A stretch of DNA of 64,000 nt, taken from positions 124,001-188,000 of the forward strand of contig NZ_JBJURJ010000013.1 in the NCBI RefSeq assembly GCF_046098205.1, given 5' to 3'. Origin of the DNA: Paenibacillus_AR mesotrionivorans. GTDB taxonomy: Bacteria > Bacillota > Bacilli > Paenibacillales > NBRC-103111. This document shows, in pieces, positions 40,729 through 48,911 of this stretch; positions within the stretch are counted from its first letter, which is position 1, and each line of letters starts with the position of its first letter. The position numbers were made by a program, and so were the translations under genes. The notes below the pieces were generated by a model, which saw only the letters and a program-made list of their open reading frames with translations, was not told the origin of the DNA and did no database searches.

Positions 40729-42018
40729 ATGGCCATCATCCGCGTATTAAAATACGACGGCCCTCCGGACGTATTGGTCTGGAAGTATCCCCATCAGGAG
40801 TTAGGTACATGGACTCAGCTTATTGTCAACGAGTCACAGGAAGCCCTTCTGTTCAAAGGAGGCCAAGCCTTGGACCTGTTCGGGCCAGGCCGGCATACCT
40901 TATCCACGGAGAATATTCCCGTGCTTTCCAACATTGTCAATCTTCCCTTCGGCGGCAAATCCCCTTTTACTGCCGAGGTTTGGTATATAAACAAGCTCCG
41001 GTCCATGGATATCAAATGGGGGACCTCAGCGCCAATCCAGCTGCAAGAGCCCAAGTATCAGCTGATGATGGCCGTTCGGGCCTTCGGCCAGCTTTCCGTA
41101 GAAATTGCCGACTCCCGGATGTTCATCACCCGACTTATCGGGACCATGCCGGTGTTTAATCAGGATGCCTTGTACAATTACTTCAGAGGCATTCTAATGA
41201 TGAATATCAAGGAACTGATTTCTTCCTTTTTGCTGCACAAAAAAATCAGTATCCTGGACATACACGCCTATATCTCCGAAATCTCCCGCCACGTTGAAGA
41301 ACGGGTGGCACCGGCCTTTGCGGACGCAGGGCTTCGCCTAGTAAATCTGAATATCGAATCCATCAATCTGCCGGATGACGATCCTACCACCAAACGTCTG
41401 AAGGAAGCCCTCACCAAAAAAGCGGAGATGGAAATCCTCGGGTTTAATTACCAGCAAGCCCGGGCATTTGACACACTGGAGCAGGCTGCCAAAAACGAAG
41501 GCAGCCAGTCTGCTTTTATGAATGCAGGAATTGGCCTCGGTTTGGGCTCGGGTCTGGGCAACGCCGTGGGCAGCGTTATGCCTCAAGTGGCCAGCCAGCT
41601 TCAGGCCGCCGGTCCCCACCGCGTTTGTCCGCAGTGCAAGGACGTGAACCCGGCGGATTTCAACTTCTGCAAATCCTGCGGGTGCTCCATGCGGGAGAGT
41701 GCCAAGCAACAAGAAGAGATCCTTTGCCACAACTGCAGCAAGCCAGTATTACCGGGCTCCAAATTCTGCGCTCACTGCGGAGACCCCTATCATCCCTGCC
41801 CTGCATGCAAAGCCGATAATCTCGCAGATGCTGAGGTCTGCGCCAAATGCGGGGCCGATTTTGGGAAATCCTGTACGAAATGCGGCCATACCGTTACCAA
41901 GGATGCGAAATTCTGCCCGGAATGCGGAACCAGCATGATTCTAACCTGTGGGCAATGCAAGAATGAGGTAAAACCCGGTCAAAAATTCTGCTTTGAATGC
42001 GGCCATAAGCTGCTGTGA
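40729..42018 (+). CDS. SPFH-domain protein with five C-terminal zinc ribbons (YdjI-like)
   Basis: A 429-residue cytosolic protein. Residues about 1-260 form an SPFH/virion-core-like domain (VWKYPHQELGTWTQLIVNES, NLPFGGKSPFTAEVWYINK). A Gly-rich hinge (GIGLGLGSGLGNAVGSVMP) follows, then tandem CxxC zinc ribbons from residue 300 to the end (CPQC/CKSCG, CHNC/CAHCG, CPAC/CAKCG, CTKCG/CPECG, CGQC/CFECG). B. subtilis YdjI has the same architecture and works with the PspA phage-shock operon at the membrane. The two following genes overlap or abut it, forming an operon. AGGAG precedes the ATG. Confidence 0.87.
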   Translation: MAIIRVLKYDGPPDVLVWKYPHQELGTWTQLIVNESQEALLFKGGQALDLFGPGRHTLSTENIPVLSNIVNLPFGGKSPFTAEVWYINKLRSMDIKWGTSAPIQLQEPKYQLMMAVRAFGQLSVEIADSRMFITRLIGTMPVFNQDALYNYFRGILMMNIKELISSFLLHKKISILDIHAYISEISRHVEERVAPAFADAGLRLVNLNIESINLPDDDPTTKRLKEALTKKAEMEILGFNYQQARAFDTLEQAAKNEGSQSAFMNAGIGLGLGSGLGNAVGSVMPQVASQLQAAGPHRVCPQCKDVNPADFNFCKSCGCSMRESAKQQEEILCHNCSKPVLPGSKFCAHCGDPYHPCPACKADNLADAEVCAKCGADFGKSCTKCGHTVTKDAKFCPECGTSMILTCGQCKNEVKPGQKFCFECGHKLL

Positions 42019-42032
42019 GGGAGGTCATATCC

Positions 42033-42773
42033 GTGAAACAATACCGCCAGCTCGGCAGTTTGACCATTCCTTTATTATTTCTTCTATCCCTGCTAATCAC
42101 TGCCCTTATATTCTTCTGGATCGGACTTCAAGCCTCCTTCTCCGGATATTGGGGAGTATCTCTCAGCGGATTCATTCTGTCCGAAGCTGCAGCTTTTTTC
42201 TATGTAAACCAAGTGGTGCAGAACCGTCGCAGAACAAGGCAGGTTCCTGCCCTATTGCTGCCTTTTACGATTATTGCGGGGTATGCGATATTGCTCCTCA
42301 TCTACATAGTCCTGTTTTGGGGAATATTTAAGGTTTCTTTTGTGTCTTATCTGCTTGTACATGGCATCACTACTATTCTATTAGCCGCGGCACTGATTGT
42401 AGCCAATAGCTATAAAAGGTATACGGAAGATCAGGATACGACAAACACCGGATCCGCATCCGTTATTGCACAAATCCGGCAGTCCCTCCAGGCACTTCAT
42501 ATGGAAGCGGCGGCATGGTCATCTGTGAAAGGGGACCCGCTGCTGCGTCTCCTGGAGCAAGCTTCGGAGAAGGCGCGTTTCAGTGATCCTGTCACACATG
42601 CTTCTCTCATTTCCATCGAGGAAAACCTGCTATGGCAAATCCGGGAGCTGGAGAAGTGTCTTCACTTGTGGCGCAAAGGCGACTCCGGCAACGGAGAACT
42701 GGCACGTCAGCTGCTGGACGATATTATGGGCGGCCTGGCCAAACGGAACAGCCGGCTGTTGTCGTTGAAATAA
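42033..42773 (+). CDS. Four-helix membrane protein of the SPFH operon
   Basis: About 246 residues. Four transmembrane helices occupy the first 130 residues (IPLLFLLSLLITALIFFWIG, GVSLSGFILSEAAAFFYV, LLPFTIIAGYAILLLIYIVL, FVSYLLVHGITTILLAAALI). A cytosolic helical domain of about 110 residues follows. The start is placed at GTG 42033 with GGGAGG 8 nt upstream, although the frame is open to a GTG at 42015 that overlaps the previous stop. I recognise no family. Context suggests a membrane partner for the SPFH protein. Confidence 0.72.
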   Translation: MKQYRQLGSLTIPLLFLLSLLITALIFFWIGLQASFSGYWGVSLSGFILSEAAAFFYVNQVVQNRRRTRQVPALLLPFTIIAGYAILLLIYIVLFWGIFKVSFVSYLLVHGITTILLAAALIVANSYKRYTEDQDTTNTGSASVIAQIRQSLQALHMEAAAWSSVKGDPLLRLLEQASEKARFSDPVTHASLISIEENLLWQIRELEKCLHLWRKGDSGNGELARQLLDDIMGGLAKRNSRLLSLK

Positions 42774-42795
42774 AGAGGATTAGAGGAGGGCCGCA

Positions 42796-43467
42796 ATGGC
42801 TTCAGTGATTGCAGATGATTATGAAGAAGATCTTTCTGTGAGAAACGGTATAATGATTCTTTTATGTGTATTTTTCCCTTACCTCTTTCCCTTTTTTATG
42901 TTATACCGGATCATAAAGCATCGCCATTATCCGCATAAAAAGATCAGTGATTTAAAACTGATGGCTGTGTTTCTTCTCTTTGTACTTTCATTGTTGTTCG
43001 CAGTTGCTGTTTCCATGGAACGCGATCCAGTCCTCATAATATTCGTATGTGCCATCACTTTCCTGCCATCTATGATCATGTTTGGGGTTGCGAGTAATAA
43101 ATCCAACAAAATAAATGAGCGTTACAATCATTATCGTGAACTCATTACACAAAACAGTATTAAATTCATAGAGGAAATGGCGCAGGCTACCGGGCATCGG
43201 CCGTTGGTTGTAAGAAATGAGTTAAAGCATATGATTCACAACAACCTTCTGTCCGGTATTGAAATCCATGGCAATCAAATCATAAGACTAGATAATAAGT
43301 GGGCTGGAATGGTTAGCCACCCTCAAACAAACAAGCCTGAGAATAAAGGAGATCCCTCCCGTGCGCCCAAGCCTAAAACGATTGAGTGCCACGGCTGCGG
43401 GGCCAGCACAACCATTATGGAAGGCGAAACAACTAAATGTGAGTATTGCGACAGCATCATCAGTTAA
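42796..43467 (+). CDS. Membrane protein with C-terminal zinc ribbon
   Basis: A 223-residue protein. Three transmembrane helices come first (IMILLCVFFPYLFPFFMLY, LMAVFLLFVLSLLFAVAVSM, VLIIFVCAITFLPSMIMFG). A cytosolic helical segment that could be a small winged helix (about 110-160) follows, then a zinc ribbon (CHGCGAS and CEYCDSIIS). The gene is more AT rich than its neighbours. It lies 22 bp after the previous gene with GGAGGG upstream of the ATG. Together with the SPFH protein it shares zinc ribbons, suggesting a complex at the membrane. Function unknown. Confidence 0.72.
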   Translation: MASVIADDYEEDLSVRNGIMILLCVFFPYLFPFFMLYRIIKHRHYPHKKISDLKLMAVFLLFVLSLLFAVAVSMERDPVLIIFVCAITFLPSMIMFGVASNKSNKINERYNHYRELITQNSIKFIEEMAQATGHRPLVVRNELKHMIHNNLLSGIEIHGNQIIRLDNKWAGMVSHPQTNKPENKGDPSRAPKPKTIECHGCGASTTIMEGETTKCEYCDSIIS

Positions 43468-43486
43468 GGAAATGAACACTTAACGG

Positions 43487-43672
43487 ACCCACGTTCCGCT
43501 ATTCGCCTCCAAACCTACCTTTCACCAATTTGGCGGACGCAGGGGACCTTATTTGCAACAGTTCGACCTCAAAACCGGCTGTTTTACACCTATTAACGGA
43601 TCGTGTGTCCGTAAAAAGTGCAAAACGCCGGTTTTTTGCTGAATAGCGGCGTCTGGGTCCTTTACGGCGAAA
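43487..43672. repeat. Degenerate TTAACGGAC-type repeats
   Basis: The 325-bp gap 43468-43792 has no gene. It contains TTAACGGAC-like copies at 43490, 43531 (TGGCGGACG) and 43593 and a reversed CCTTTACGG at 43659, with GCTATTCGCC and GAATAGCGGCG tails. It resembles the CTAACGG family, but the spacing is irregular. Confidence 0.5.
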
Positions 43673-43792
43673 TGAAGCTGCCACCATCTAGACTCCGGGC
43701 AAGATAGGCCTTTACCACGGTATCGAAAACGGGTTTGTGCTCATTAACTATTATGGGAGACATCTGATCGGGAAACGGAAGGAGGGAGCATC

Positions 43793-44230
43793 ATGGCCAT
43801 ATGTAAACCGAAGCGCCGGAAGCTAAAGCAGGTGTTGTCCAAACGTCTGCCGCTTCGCGCCGCGGTGACCTTTTATTACGCCCGGAGCACCGGCGGAAAG
43901 CGGGAGTTTCGCATAAAGGATGCCGCTCCCGGTTTCCGCAGCCGCCTCCCCTCCCCTCACTCCTACTCCTATGCGCATGTTTATGTGGATGGCATCCTGC
44001 AATCGCCGCTCACCTACCGGCTGCGGGCGGGCCGTCTTCGTTTCCGCACCTCCACCCTTCCGCCGGCGGGGGCCAATATTATCGCAGAATTTATCGCCGT
44101 TTATCCCCCATCTCCATCCCAACCCGCACCGCGTTCAGCCAAGAAAAAAGCTTCTTCTTCCCCGAAGTCCTGCCGGAGGAAAAAGAAGCTTTGCTGCTGC
44201 AAAAAACGGAAGCGGATTACGAAACGGTGA
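43793..44230 (+). CDS. DUF4183-like protein with basic Cys/Lys tail
   Basis: A 145-residue protein. The central part (VTFYYARSTGGKREF, YAHVYVDGILQSPLTY, RLRFRTSTLPPAGANIIAEF) matches the DUF4183 pattern of an aromatic-rich start, a DGxLQ motif and a Pro/Gly turn. The tail from about residue 110 is very basic with KKLCCCKKRKR. DUF4183 proteins are frequent in sporeformers and may be spore-surface proteins, which would suit the neighbouring collagen-like gene at 53.8 kb. AAGGAGG supports the start. It overlaps the next gene tail-to-tail by 14 bp. Confidence 0.7.
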   Translation: MAICKPKRRKLKQVLSKRLPLRAAVTFYYARSTGGKREFRIKDAAPGFRSRLPSPHSYSYAHVYVDGILQSPLTYRLRAGRLRFRTSTLPPAGANIIAEFIAVYPPSPSQPAPRSAKKKASSSPKSCRRKKKLCCCKKRKRITKR

Positions 44231-44582
44231 AATCGAGAATCGTCAACGTAACACGTGACCCTTCCGGTATAGTGCCTGCGGTGGCGGATGTCAGTGCCAG
44301 CGCTTCGTTGGTTACCGTCGTAACCAGGTTTCTTTGTTGCAGCTGCCCTTCGACATAAAACTCAATGCCATACTGATGGCCTACAGCAGGTGTACTGGGG
44401 TCAACCGCAAATTCGGTGACCGCTGCGCCTGTATTGTCCGCCCAGGAAAATCCTGCGGTGTCCGGCCCGATTTGAGAGGCGGTATTCGCCGCCAGGGCGA
44501 TGCCTCCGGCAGGAGCGGTCATAAAGTAATTATACAGGGTGTACGATACAAGAGGTTGACGGGGTAAAATCAAATTAGCCAT
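44217..44582 (-). CDS. DUF4183-like or related small structural protein
   Basis: A 121-residue protein with no signal peptide. It has a beta-rich, Ala/Thr-rich sequence with YGIEFYVEGQLQQRNLV and TIPEGSRVTLTILDF, similar in order to the DUF4183 motif of the convergent gene. AAGGAGG lies 7 nt before ATG 44582. The pair at 43793 and this gene overlap by 14 bp at their 3' ends. A spore-coat or surface role is inference. Confidence 0.62.
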   Translation of the reverse strand: MANLILPRQPLVSYTLYNYFMTAPAGGIALAANTASQIGPDTAGFSWADNTGAAVTEFAVDPSTPAVGHQYGIEFYVEGQLQQRNLVTTVTNEALALTSATAGTIPEGSRVTLTILDFTVS

Positions 44583-44929
44583 GTTCCCACCTCCTTCCTC
44601 CACTTAAGTATATGGATGGGGAGGGTGAAACGAACTGGACATGGTACCCAAGAGTACCGCCCGTTCTGCGCTAAAAGTCCTGCCAGCCCACTGAGCTTGA
44701 GGCAAATTTGTCCTTGTACTCCATGGGGTTCATAGCATGGTATGACTTGAAAATCCCGCCGGAGAGTTGCCTGTGACCGGAGCGGACGTTGATGCCGGAG
44801 CAGCCGTGTGCGGTGACTCCAGACCGCCAGCCGCCGAACATGAACAATGTGGCGATGGTTCGATTTGCTGTAGCAATCGTTTTTTCCGAGAGGCAGATGA
44901 TTGGTGCGATAATAGTTGGCTGATACTGG

Positions 44930-45110
44930 AATGCAAAAGTGCAGTTATTTTCTCCCATTCTCGGGCTCTCCTACCCTCCAAATGCAAATGTGCAGTTATT
45001 TCCTGCCCAACTGACCTCAGAAGGCCTTTATACTCCAAATAACTGCACTTTTGCAGGATAGGCCCTCCATTTGACGCCACCCTTCCAAAATAAATGCACT
45101 TTTGCATTTT
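44930..45110. repeat. Repeat quartet of TGCAAAAGTGCA motifs (copy 2)
   Basis: Cores are at 44932 (forward), 44983 (forward, TGCAAATGTGCA), 45044 and 45095 (reverse). Spacings are 51, 61 and 51 bp, exactly those of the quartet at 7248-7430 though the filler differs. The gap 44583-45413 has no convincing gene; it holds this element, a second repeat and a terminator. Confidence 0.9.
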
Positions 45111-45173
45111 GTCTCGACACCGGGCAGCGATTTGTACACCGGAGCCGGGCCTCATTTGAGTTTCCCGATGCCA

Positions 45174-45258
45174 AAGTCTACTTGGTTAACCTGACGCCGG
45201 ACTGTACTTCCCCCCGATACTAGACTCTACTTTTCTTCCCACACCAGACTCTACCTGA
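45174..45258. repeat. GACTCTAC-type short repeats
   Basis: AGTCTACTT, GACTGTACTT, GACTCTACTT and GACTCTACCT occur at about 45175, 45200, 45223 and 45247, about 23-26 bp apart, with a reversed AGAGTC near 45293. It is a different motif from the quartet just to the left. Confidence 0.6.
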
Positions 45259-45353
45259 TCCTCTCACACGCCGAGCATTAAATCGTTACAATAGAGTCTC
45301 CGCTTCCGAAACACCGCCCTCCTCCAAGCCTCCTCCCTCTCGTCCACCCTCGC

Positions 45354-45379
45354 AAAAAAAGACGTCCCCGGAAGGGACG
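45354..45379 (-). terminator. Intrinsic terminator of the SLC13 gene
   Basis: On the minus strand CGTCCC pairs with GGGACG around a short loop and is followed by TCTTTTTTT. It lies 34 bp past the stop. Confidence 0.82.
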
Positions 45380-45413
45380 CCTGTCGTGGATTTGCAAACA
45401 TTTGCAAACAGAC

Positions 45414-47282
45414 CTAGAACGGATAAATCAGCGGCAGCGCAATAATCATCACGATGCCCATGAGAATTTGCAAGGGCAGCCCTACCTTCAGGTAGTGGCT
45501 GAACTTGTAGCGGCCCGCCGACATTACCAGTGCATTGGGCGGTGTGGAGAAGGGGGAAGCGAAGCACATGCTGGCCCCGATGGATACGGCGAACAGATAC
45601 GCGTGGGGATTCGCCCCGAACTGGGTGGCCGCGGCCAGGGCAATAGGCGCCAGCAGCACAGCACACGCAGTATTGCTGATGAACATGGTCAGAATGGAGG
45701 TGGTGATGTACACCCCCGCCAAAAGAGCCATCGGCCCGAACTGGCCCAGACTGTTCACTAAACCACTGGACAACAGCTCCGCCGCTCCTGTTTTTTCAAT
45801 AGCCGTGGACATAGGGATCATGCCGCCGATGAGGACGATGCTCTCCCAGTTGATGGCCCGGTATGCCTCCTCCATCCCGCGGATACATCCCAGGGCTACG
45901 GTGAGCACCGCGGCAATCATCACCGCCGTCACCGCAGGCACCCACTCCGTCACCAGCAGGATAATCAGCAGCAGCAGAATGCCTGCTGCAATGGGCGCCT
46001 TGCGGTCCATGGTGATTTTGCGGGATTCCTCCAGGGGCTGACCCACCACAATCACCTCGGAGGCCGTCGAAGCCAGAAGGGCAATGTCCTCCCATGTGCC
46101 CTGTACCAGCAGCGCATCGCCGAAGCGCATCTTTTCCTCCTTCACCTGATGGAGGATGTATTGGTCCTTCCGCTGGATGCCCAGCACATTCAGCCGGTAT
46201 TTCTCCCGGAAGCCGGATTCCTTCACCAGCTTGCCGATAAGCCGGGACTTGGGCGTAAGCATCACCTCCGCCAGCCCCATATCGCTGGTGGCGTAAGCGC
46301 CGCCGCCTTGGCTTCCGCCGGAAATCTCCGGCTCCCCGGAGTCCAACACCACAAGCCCGTATTCCTCCGCGAACGCCGACACATCCTCCCGGGGGCCAAG
46401 CACATACAGGACATCCGCCTCCTGGATGATGCTCTCCGGACCGGCCACCTCCTGGTTGATGGTCTTAAAAAACTGATTGCGCGCCGATATCTTACGGCGG
46501 ATCTCAATAACCGTAAGCTGAAAACGCGCCGGTATCCGCAGCTCCAGCAGTGTTTTGTCCAGAAGAGGAGAATCCTTCTTCACCTGGACCCGGAGGAGAT
46601 GCTCGGACAGGCGGTACTCATTCTCCAGCTCACCTGCCGATCGCTTCCGCGACTTGGACGCTGCACCACCTTCGTTTTTGGGAAGGAACCGCCGCAGGTA
46701 AAGCATCGCCAGAATCCCCGTCACCAGGCAGATCGCTCCGGTAGGCGCAAAGGAAAAGAACTTCAGCTCCCCGTAGCCGCCTGCCTTCAATGCCTCTTGA
46801 ATCACCAGATTGGGCGGTGTACCGATGGAGGTGAGCATACCGCCTAGGCTGCTGGCGAAGGCCAAGGGCATCAACAGCCGCCCCGGTGTGGTTTCCGCGC
46901 TGTAAGCCAGGCTTACCACAATCGGCATCATCACCGCCACCGTACCGGTGTTGCTGACGAATGCGCCGATGGACGCTGTAGCCAGCATCACCATCAGCAG
47001 CAGCTTGGTCTCATTGGTTCCGGCCAGCTGGAGCAGCTTGCGGCTCACCAGCTTGGCCAGCCCGGTACGAAAAATCCCACCGCCTACTACGAACAGCCCG
47101 ATCATCATTACAACCACAGAATTGGAAAAACCGGCCAACGCCTCTTCAGGCTTCAGGACACCGGCTAGCATCAGTACGATCAGAGCGGCAACCGCAACCA
47201 GATCGGCGCGGATTTTGCCGGAGATGAACAGAGCGGAAGCGGCGGCAAGTGTAGCCAGGGTAACGATCATTGGCCCATTCAT
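45414..47282 (-). CDS. SLC13/DASS-family permease with two RCK_C (TrkA-C) domains
   Basis: A 622-residue transporter. The N-terminal membrane half (to about residue 195) contains VVVMMIGLFVVGGGIFRTGL and SNTGTVAVMMPI, and the C-terminal half (about 420-622) contains SNTACAVLLAPIALAAA; SNT motifs are hallmarks of the DASS fold. Two soluble TrkA-C domains (about residues 210-295 and 320-405) lie between them. Such proteins move dicarboxylates, sulfate or related anions; the soluble domains suggest nucleotide or ligand control. It follows tyrS by 10 bp and is presumably in the same transcript, but the connection is not obvious. Confidence 0.85.
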   Translation of the reverse strand: MNGPMIVTLATLAAASALFISGKIRADLVAVAALIVLMLAGVLKPEEALAGFSNSVVVMMIGLFVVGGGIFRTGLAKLVSRKLLQLAGTNETKLLLMVMLATASIGAFVSNTGTVAVMMPIVVSLAYSAETTPGRLLMPLAFASSLGGMLTSIGTPPNLVIQEALKAGGYGELKFFSFAPTGAICLVTGILAMLYLRRFLPKNEGGAASKSRKRSAGELENEYRLSEHLLRVQVKKDSPLLDKTLLELRIPARFQLTVIEIRRKISARNQFFKTINQEVAGPESIIQEADVLYVLGPREDVSAFAEEYGLVVLDSGEPEISGGSQGGGAYATSDMGLAEVMLTPKSRLIGKLVKESGFREKYRLNVLGIQRKDQYILHQVKEEKMRFGDALLVQGTWEDIALLASTASEVIVVGQPLEESRKITMDRKAPIAAGILLLLIILLVTEWVPAVTAVMIAAVLTVALGCIRGMEEAYRAINWESIVLIGGMIPMSTAIEKTGAAELLSSGLVNSLGQFGPMALLAGVYITTSILTMFISNTACAVLLAPIALAAATQFGANPHAYLFAVSIGASMCFASPFSTPPNALVMSAGRYKFSHYLKVGLPLQILMGIVMIIALPLIYPF

Positions 47283-47292
47283 GTGCCCGCTC

Positions 47293-48552
47293 CTAGGACA
47301 GCTTCACTAGGCTGTAATTCTTCTTGCCCTTACGGACAATAATGAACCGCCCGCCGATGGCCATACCCTCTGTGATCTCCAAGGCCAAGTCGGTGATCTT
47401 GTCCCCATTGAGTGAAACGGCGCCTTTGGTAATATCCTCGCGGGCCTGCCGTTTGGAGGGCTCCAGCCCCAGATCCACCAGCCAGTCCACAATATTCTTG
47501 GGCTCGCGGCCGCCTTCGAAGGTAGGCATTTCCTTGAAACCCAGCTCAATTTCCTCTGCACTTAAAGACTTGATGTCACCGCTGAACAGGGCCGCGGTAA
47601 TCCGCAGCGCCTGGGCCAGAAGCTCCTCGCCATGCACAAAGCGGGTCATTTCCTCCGCCAGTGCCTTCTGTGCTTCACGCTTGTGGGGTTCGCTCTCCAC
47701 CTTGGCGGCCAATGCATCGATGTCCTCCTTGCTCAGGAAGGTAAAGTATTTCAGATATTTCACCACGTCCCGGTCATCGGTATTGGCCCAGAATTGGTAG
47801 AATTCGTAGGGGGTGGTTTTCTCCGGGTCCAGCCACACCGCACCGCCAGCGGTTTTGCCGAATTTAGTGCCGTCGGACTTCAGCATCAGAGGAATGGTCA
47901 GGCCGAAGGCCTTGGCCTCAGAGCCCTCCTTCTTGCGGATGAGATCCAGGCCGCTGGTAATATTGCCCCACTGGTCGGAGCCGCCGATCTGCAGCTGCAC
48001 ATCCTCGTGCTGGTACAGATGCAGGTAATCCAGCGACTGGAGAATTTGGTAGGAGAATTCGGTAAAGGAAATCCCGCTGTCCAGACGGCTGGCCACCACA
48101 TCCTTCGCCAGCATGGCGTTGATGCTGAAGTTTTTGCCGTAATCCCGCAGGAACTCAATGACATTGATCTTGTGGGTCCAGTCGTAGTTGTTGACCATCC
48201 GGATCTGGTTGTCCCCTTCGGTCAGGAACAGCTTTTTCATCTGAGCGGTAAGCTTGTCCACATTCTCCTGCACCTGCTCCAGGGTTTGCAGAGAACGCTC
48301 CGATTGACGGCCGCTGGGATCACCGATGGTGCCGGTGGCGCCGCCAATCAGAATTACCGGACGGTGGCCGGCCAGCTGGAACCGCTTGAGCACCATAAAA
48401 GGAATCAAGTGGCCGATATGCATGCTGTCGCCAGTCGGGTCAACACCGCAATAGAGGGAAACGGCCTTCTCCTCGGTCAATTGGCGCAGGCCTTCCGCGT
48501 CCGTTTGTTGGTTGATGGCGTCCCGCCATTGCAGTTCATCAATAATATTCAT
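47293..48552 (-). CDS. tyrS: Tyrosyl-tRNA synthetase
   Basis: A 419-residue class I aminoacyl-tRNA synthetase. The catalytic motifs are visible: CGVDPTGDSMHIGHLIPFMVL (HIGH; only a partial quote is exact) and the KFGKTAGG block (KMSKS equivalent, seen as KSDGTKFGKTAGG). An S4-like RNA-binding C-terminus follows (ALEITEGMAIGGRFIIVRKG). The start is ATG 48552 with AAAGGAG upstream. A T-box leader precedes it, and the promoter is at 48876-48904. Expression would rise when tRNA-Tyr is uncharged. Confidence 0.95.
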   Translation of the reverse strand: MNIIDELQWRDAINQQTDAEGLRQLTEEKAVSLYCGVDPTGDSMHIGHLIPFMVLKRFQLAGHRPVILIGGATGTIGDPSGRQSERSLQTLEQVQENVDKLTAQMKKLFLTEGDNQIRMVNNYDWTHKINVIEFLRDYGKNFSINAMLAKDVVASRLDSGISFTEFSYQILQSLDYLHLYQHEDVQLQIGGSDQWGNITSGLDLIRKKEGSEAKAFGLTIPLMLKSDGTKFGKTAGGAVWLDPEKTTPYEFYQFWANTDDRDVVKYLKYFTFLSKEDIDALAAKVESEPHKREAQKALAEEMTRFVHGEELLAQALRITAALFSGDIKSLSAEEIELGFKEMPTFEGGREPKNIVDWLVDLGLEPSKRQAREDITKGAVSLNGDKITDLALEITEGMAIGGRFIIVRKGKKNYSLVKLS

Positions 48553-48588
48553 GCGTGTAAACACTCCTTTGAGGTAATAGAAAAATGC

Positions 48589-48868
48589 AAAAAGCCGCCC
48601 CTGCCCGTAACCGGACACAGGGACGGCTGTAATAACCGTGGTACCACCCATTTTGCCTGAAGCTCAGCCGCGCGCACATAACGCAACGCCAAACAAACCT
48701 TCAAGCCACTCGTTTAGCGGGATAACGTCCGCCTTTCCGCCCGGACAAGCCGGGATGCTCCAAAGCTGTAATTCACGCGCTTCATGTGTACCGGGTTCCA
48801 TCACCCCCGGCTTTCTGGGACAGAGACAAAGCGGCTACTGGGGCTTTTTCCACGCATACTGGATATGC
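48589..48868 (-). promoter_or_regulatory. Tyrosine T-box leader with terminator
   Basis: On the minus strand the conserved T-box sequence TGGGTGGTACCACGG lies at 48650-48636, with the factor-independent terminator just after it (GCCGTCCCTG / CAGGGGCGGC then TTTTT, 48627-48589). Upstream elements include the AGAAAG motif and a GTGAATTACAGC segment in which TAC would be the specifier codon for tyrosine. The leader starts at about 48868. Confidence 0.9.
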
Positions 48869-48875
48869 TACAGCC

Positions 48876-48904
48876 AGTATAGTGAATCCGCGCGGGCCTG
48901 TCAA
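48876..48904 (-). promoter_or_regulatory. tyrS promoter
   Basis: TTGACA (48904-48899) and TATACT (48881-48876) are separated by 17 bp on the minus strand, just upstream of the T-box leader and 8 bp from the stop of the AraC-GyrI gene. Confidence 0.85.
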
Positions 48905-48911
48905 CCTTGGG

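Noticed and set aside
44665..44960. IS3-type transposase remnant (minus-strand MNPMEYKDKFAS resembles the end of an ORFB)
   Set aside because: Only about a dozen residues fit, there are no inverted repeats, no DDE motif and no frame beyond this point.
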